Positions 59,924-64,000 of a stretch of DNA of 64,000 bases are shown here, piece by piece. The notes under the pieces were generated by a model, which saw only the letters and a list, made by a program, of their open reading frames with translations, did not search any database and had not been told where the DNA came from. The position numbers and the translations under genes are program-made. Within the stretch, counting starts at the first letter, position 1; each line of letters opens with the position of its first letter. The DNA is from Trichosphaerium sp. ATCC 40318 (Eukaryota; Discosea; Flabellinia; Trichosidae): contig JALMLS010000022.1 in assembly GCA_038496445.1 (NCBI GenBank), forward strand, positions 62,001 through 126,000, read 5' to 3'.

Positions 59924-62208
59924 ATGACAACAAAAGCATCTGCCGATCAAATCATGTACGTCACCTCCAAGCTTGCATATCCACTAGCTCCCTGAGCGTA
60001 AAAAGGAGAAATGTCATCCTAACAAAAATAACGAACTAACATTTAGACGCAATACTTACGCATAAATAGTGTCTCTATCAAAAACGAGCAGCTCACTGCA
60101 TTTTTAAAGGATGAAGACTTGAAGGCTCTACTAGGCGCGATTGAGAACAAAGACGTCAAGAAAGGAACTGTGCTCATCAAGCAAGGTGCGTAACAACCCT
60201 CTTTGGCGCATTATTCGCTATTTGGGTTTTCGTTCCCACTTTTCTCAAGAAACGAGCTAGGTGAACCACAAACAGCTTGTTTCTTCGTATTGGCTGGTGA
60301 ATTGCACAAGACATTACAAGAGACTGAGGAAGGTAGTCACACTGTTTTGAAGACTGGTGAGGTTACCGGGCTCTTGCACTTTTACGCCAACGATCCTGCA
60401 CACGCTACGGTTACAGTACGTGCTCGTACAACGTAATACCGGAATAACTTTTATCAAGGTAGCTGTAGACTCCAAAATAGGCGTCCTTACGCGTGAAAAC
60501 TTCCAAAAGCTCCTTGCTAGCCGTCCATCCTTGAACCAAAGCTTTATTCAATTCTTATCAAAACAAGTCCGCGAGTCTCTTAATCACGTGAAAGCGCTCA
60601 AGGTATGTACATTCTTACACTTAGCAATTAGCAACAAACTTGATTTTATTTTCTGTACTTATGATGTGGATGTGAATCATCATGACAGATGGGAATTTTA
60701 TGAAAAATATTGTTTTTGATTGGTTTTTTTTCTTGATCGTGCAATATTAATTGTTCGTTTAGGAGATTGTAACTGGAAAGGCCGCTGGTCTTCCTGTCGC
60801 ATTTTTTGATGCCAAGTCGTACATGAGAGAAGCCTTTGAGAGCGAAATGAAGAGCAAGGGATACACATTTTCCATCACGTGGTATGCTGACAGACTTACC
60901 TCTGAAACTGCGCACATGGCAGCGGGCCATAAGGTACATTAGTGAAATGCGCTAGAATTACCTCTCACTGGTAAATATTAGGTCGTTTGTTGTTTCGTGT
61001 CTGATATTGTTGATGAAGATGCCATCAACCAACTCGGTGCTGTTGGTGTTGAAATGATTGCTATGAGATGTGCTGGATACGACAACGTTGTATTGAAGGC
61101 ATGTGCTGCCAACAACATTAGGCGCGTGTTATCTTCATATGACGTAACGCTGATTTTTAACATTCTTTGAAGTGTAACACGTGTTCCTGCATATTCTCCT
61201 TATGCTGTAGCTGAGTTTGCATTGTTATTGATGCTCTCCTTGAACCGCAAAATCGTTACTGCATCAAACCGCGTCAGCGCATTGAACTTTTCATTGGACG
61301 GACTTGTAGGCTTTGACATGAGGTACGACAAACACCCTTTTTTTTCGAACTACAGGTTTGTCTTACTTGCGCTGTTTAGAGGTAAAACCGTTGGTATTAT
61401 CGGCACAGGAAAAATCGGATGCATCACTGCCCAGGTACACATTATTTTCCAACGCAACGCACTCATTTGTGTAGATTTGTCTTGGTCTTGGATGCAAAAT
61501 TTTGTGCTTTGACATTTACCAAAACAAAGAGTTACTCGCTAATCCAAGTACGTCACAGTGCAAAGTAGCAGTTTAGTAACAGGTTGTTCTTTGTAGATGT
61601 AAAATACGTATCAAAGGAAGAGCTCTTCAAAAACTCTCACATCATCTCCCTCCATGCTCCTCTACTTAAAGCCACACACCACACGTACTACTGAAGATTG
61701 TTTTTAATTCTGTTGTTGTACTAATTCCTGTGTGAAACTAGTATCAACAAGGAAGCTCTCGATATGATGAAGCCTGGTGTTATAATTATCAATACTTCTA
61801 GAGGACCTCTCATCGATACAGAAGCTCTTCTAGCAGCTGTGTTGAGCGGCAAGGTCGGTGGAGCAGGTATGTGCACTTCTTTTAAACAAACAACAACTTA
61901 GTTTGCAAATTCAAGGTTTGGACGTTGTTGAAGGTGAAAAAGGATTCTTCTACGAGGATATGTCTAACGCACCTGGTATCCAACATAACGCACTATCTCA
62001 GCTCATCACATGTACCAATGTTATTGTTACATCCCATCAAGTACGCGTATAGTTTTTACTAACATTTGTACTCAACTTTCCTGCCTAGGCTTTCTTGTCT
62101 CGTGAGGCACTCTCTAATATCTCTGAGTCTACTTTGGGCAGCATTAAAGAATATGAAGAAGGTAAGAGAGGAGCTGAGCTCACCAACTTTGTAAAACAAG
62201 AGTACTAA
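59924..62208 (+). CDS. D-lactate dehydrogenase with an N-terminal cyclic-nucleotide-binding-like domain
   Basis: From ATG 59924 (MTTKASADQI) frame runs through all introns to TAA 62206-62208. Residues after the first intron form a CNB-type beta-roll: DVKKGTVLIKQGELGEPQTA, CFFVLAGELHKTLQETEEG, GEVTGLLHFY, DPAHATVTV, KIGVLTRENFQKLLASRPSL. An in-frame intron then leads into a complete D-2-hydroxyacid dehydrogenase: EMIAMRCAGYDNVVLKACAA, VGIIGTGKIGCITAQI (NAD motif), IISLHAPLLKATHHTINKEA, IIINTSRGPLIDTEALLAAV (Arg), GLDVVEGEKGFFYED (Glu) and NVIVTSHQAFLSREAL (His). The enzyme interconverts pyruvate and D-lactate with NADH. In the CNB phosphate cassette the usual P-R-A-A-T-V reads P-A-H-A-T-V, so cAMP or cGMP binding is doubtful; another ligand is possible. 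Confidence 0.85.
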
Positions 62209-62410
62209 AAAGAGACAAAAAACAATTGATATAAACAGTTACCCAAAACTATCAAAATGCGTTTCAAGATTTTATGTTGCACTCACTCCAGATTAATATA
62301 CAAAGAATAGTAAACCCGAAAATGAATTAATGATACAAGTCAGCTTTTATTTACATTTTTTCTTATTTGACACTTTTTGTTTTGGGGATTTTTGGGTTTT
62401 TTACATTTCT

Positions 62411-62962
62411 TTACCAATAAAGAGCATCATTGGGTGTTGTGTTGATGAATCGATTTAATATGTTCCTCATCCACGTGGACTTGTTATTAGTAGAACAAGG
62501 CTGATCTAGAGCGACACGTAAACGGCTGAAAGGTTTAGGTTCTCTTGACATCAGTTCTTTGTAAGCTCTTTGTAGACGATTTCGCATTGCGTAGTCACTG
62601 CATTTACGAGCTGTTCTCTTTGGCATGTCGCGAAGCGCGCATAGTAGAAGTTGATGCAACTCCATGAACCCATGAGTTAAAGCGACATCAAGAAGTTCAG
62701 TAAAATGTGCCGGTGTAAATCCATTTGCTCTAGATGCGTGCTCCAGGCACAGATCTTCTACAACACATCTTGGAAAGTTGTGCCCATCAAATTTATGATT
62801 TTTTAGCATGTGCAGCAAGTTTGACAAGATGACCTCCTTTGCGTGTAGTCGCAGTTGTCTGTTGCCTTCAAAATTTGCTATTTGATATATTTCGGCGCAA
62901 TTACAAGCGTCTACTGTTTGTTGCTTGGTGGATTCAGTTGTAGTGGTCTCAAAGTCAGTCAT
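62411..62962 (-). CDS. Intronless 183-residue helical protein, BTB/BACK-like
   Basis: Single open frame from ATG 62962 (MTDFETTTTESTKQQTVDAC) to the stop at 62411. The segment CAEIYQIANFEGNRQLRLHA followed by KEVILSNLL resembles the helices after a BTB domain ('ELLELA--Y-L--L---C'), but a BTB domain itself is not present. The rest is helical and Arg/Leu-rich, ending in a Ser/Asn-rich tail. It lacks introns while most neighbours have several, which could mean retroposition or simply a short gene. It is convergent with the D-LDH gene, 200 nt apart. Function unknown. Confidence 0.55.
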   Translation of the reverse strand: MTDFETTTTESTKQQTVDACNCAEIYQIANFEGNRQLRLHAKEVILSNLLHMLKNHKFDGHNFPRCVVEDLCLEHASRANGFTPAHFTELLDVALTHGFMELHQLLLCALRDMPKRTARKCSDYAMRNRLQRAYKELMSREPKPFSRLRVALDQPCSTNNKSTWMRNILNRFINTTPNDALYW

Positions 62963-63606
62963 GATTGGTTGTGTTGCTTCTACGTATTAGGTACTGTATA
63001 AATGAATAAACAAGAAGTTTGTGCAGCACAAAAGAAACTCAGGAAAACAAAAAAAGTGTTTATTGTTCACTGATCGTCAGAAAAGCAAATAACAGGCCTC
63101 AAAACAAACGCCAGTTCTCTTCGGTTCTCGAATATAAGGTTTAGACGCTAATTGTTTTTGTACAAATGAGTTCAAAGTCGCAGTGCATACTTAGCCCACC
63201 AACAAAATCCAAATAACGCTGAAACTAATCGAAAATTTGCGTTGTACCACTTTGTAGGTCTGAATGCAGCACTTCTAAAACTTAACAGCTTTATGCGTTT
63301 TATTCGTGGAGCTTAGGGTGTTTTCCAAAAATAAGCTATTGCAGTTTTTCTTCGCTCATTGCTAGCATAAAGCAAGCGCATTGTAATTTTGGACTGTCAG
63401 TGAACAACCGCTTGTTTCCGGTGGCAATTATCAAACAAGAACAGTTTCGCCAAACAGTGCTTTGCCTAAAATACCAAAACGTGTACAATGGGCACCACAC
63501 TGGACCTAACCAAAGAGGAACACAGAGAAAAAAAAAAAAACGACCCATTGACTTTTACCCATTATTTTTTTTTAGGAGAGATTAAAAACGCAACGCTATC
63601 ATCAGC
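62963..63606. other. Divergent intergenic region before the Zn2Cys6 gene
   Basis: About 640 nt that must carry promoters of the 183-residue gene and the Zn2Cys6 gene. A short open frame at 63336-63548 has no support. Nothing structured seen. Confidence 0.45.
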
Positions 63607-64000
63607 ATGAATTCTGGTGGTCAGCGCAAACGAAAACGCACCACTACGGTGAGTCATGCTTGTGCAGCATGTAGAAGCAAGCATTTGAAATGCGATGGAA
63701 ACCACCCTACTTGTGGTCGTTGTGCTCAAAAGGGTATAAGCTGTGATTGGACAAGAAAACGAAGGAAACGAGGGCCAGTTGCGGGTAAATTACTTTTCGA
63801 TCCACTAGAAGTGTTCACAGTGCTGTATATTATATATTATATATGTATATGGCGTGACAAAACGCTCCTGGGATTATCGTTATCAAGTTTTGCCGATGTA
63901 CTAATTACTGACCACCCATATTATTAGGTAAAGCAGCGAAGCTTGAAACCGAAGTAGAAAGCCTGCACAATGAAATTAAGAGAAACGCCAACGAAGCGGC
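63607..64000 (+). CDS. Zn2Cys6 binuclear-cluster transcription factor, 5' part (runs off the window)
   Basis: ATG 63607 (MNSGGQRKRKRTTTVSHA) leads into Cys19-x2-Cys22-x6-Cys29-x6-Cys36-x2-Cys39-x6-Cys46 (CAACRSKHLKC ... CGRC ... C), the full Zn2Cys6 pattern that binds two zinc ions and CGG-type DNA half-sites. The basic residue after Cys22 and the Pro before the fourth Cys, both conserved in the family, are present. After a basic linker (TRKRRKRGPVAG) an intron of about 140 nt is removed and a coiled coil starts (KAAKLETEVESLHNEIK), as in Gal4-type dimers. The family is mainly fungal but also occurs in amoebozoans. The gene continues beyond 64000. Confidence 0.88.

Noticed and set aside
1-64000. 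CRISPR array, bacterial operon or phage content
   Set aside because: No direct-repeat/spacer pattern, Shine-Dalgarno sites or overlapping gene runs; the spliceosomal introns show nuclear DNA.
1-64000. Transposable element
   Set aside because: No transposase, reverse transcriptase, integrase or long terminal repeats were found in any translated frame.
1-64000. Intronic TCACGTGATT copies as mobile introner elements
   Set aside because: Only about 10-14 nt are shared; the rest of each intron is unrelated, so a binding site or splice-linked motif fits better than a mobile copy.

Overview
The window is nuclear DNA from a compact microbial eukaryote. Genes lie on both strands and most are cut by many short introns (about 40-80 nt, a few near 150 nt). 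Intergenic gaps are usually under 1 kb and all three standard stop codons are used. The 5' splice site is most often GTACGT or GTACGC and the 3' site TAG, CAG or AAG. A GAP protein of the IQGAP type that lacks CH and IQ motifs, an F-box/membrane protein, Zn2Cys6 and bHLH regulators, and LRR remnants of the 'GVH...TSV' type suggest a free-living amoeba (Amoebozoa). The taxon is an inference; no rRNA or mitochondrial marker is present.

Layout. 1-9.6 kb: a beta-propeller protein with YGxFP repeats, a secreted right-handed beta-helix protein, and a secreted PL7 alginate-lyase-like enzyme. 10-17.5 kb: a DH-PH-MORN RhoGEF, a doubtful small gene and an unrecognised beta-rich protein. 17.7-29 kb: a Ubl/UFD1-like/UAS/UBX protein, a beta-propeller gene, a triple-DEP gene and a calponin-CH/coiled-coil/SBF2-like protein. 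29-39.4 kb: a decayed LRR array, a DUF4139 protein with nucleoporin-like FG repeats, a CACGTG-class bHLH factor, a secreted barrel-like protein and an integrin-alpha-like FG-GAP membrane protein. 40-50 kb: a propeller-metallophosphoesterase fusion, the IQGAP-type protein, a small membrane protein, an F-box/multi-TM protein and a divergently transcribed secreted pseudophosphatase. 50-64 kb: a kinase with DFC in place of DFG, DNA polymerase alpha subunit B, tRNA-Leu(CAA), an aberrant Rab7-like GTPase, a large unknown protein, a D-lactate dehydrogenase fused to a cyclic-nucleotide-binding-like domain, a small unknown gene and the start of a Zn2Cys6 regulator.

The genes are unrelated neighbours, not a pathway cluster. 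The main cross-cutting signals are: (i) CACGTG hexamers at several times the expected frequency, often in introns and short promoters, in a window that also encodes a bHLH protein with the H-E-R residues that read CACGTG; (ii) an unusual GTACGY 5' splice site with occasional GC-AG introns whose donor is GCACGT; and (iii) several unusual domain fusions (UFD1-like with UAS/UBX, CNB-like with D-LDH, DUF4139 with FG repeats, CH with SBF2-like, propeller with phosphoesterase). Exon boundaries were read by eye from splice consensus and frame continuity, so coordinates give the outer limits of each coding region.
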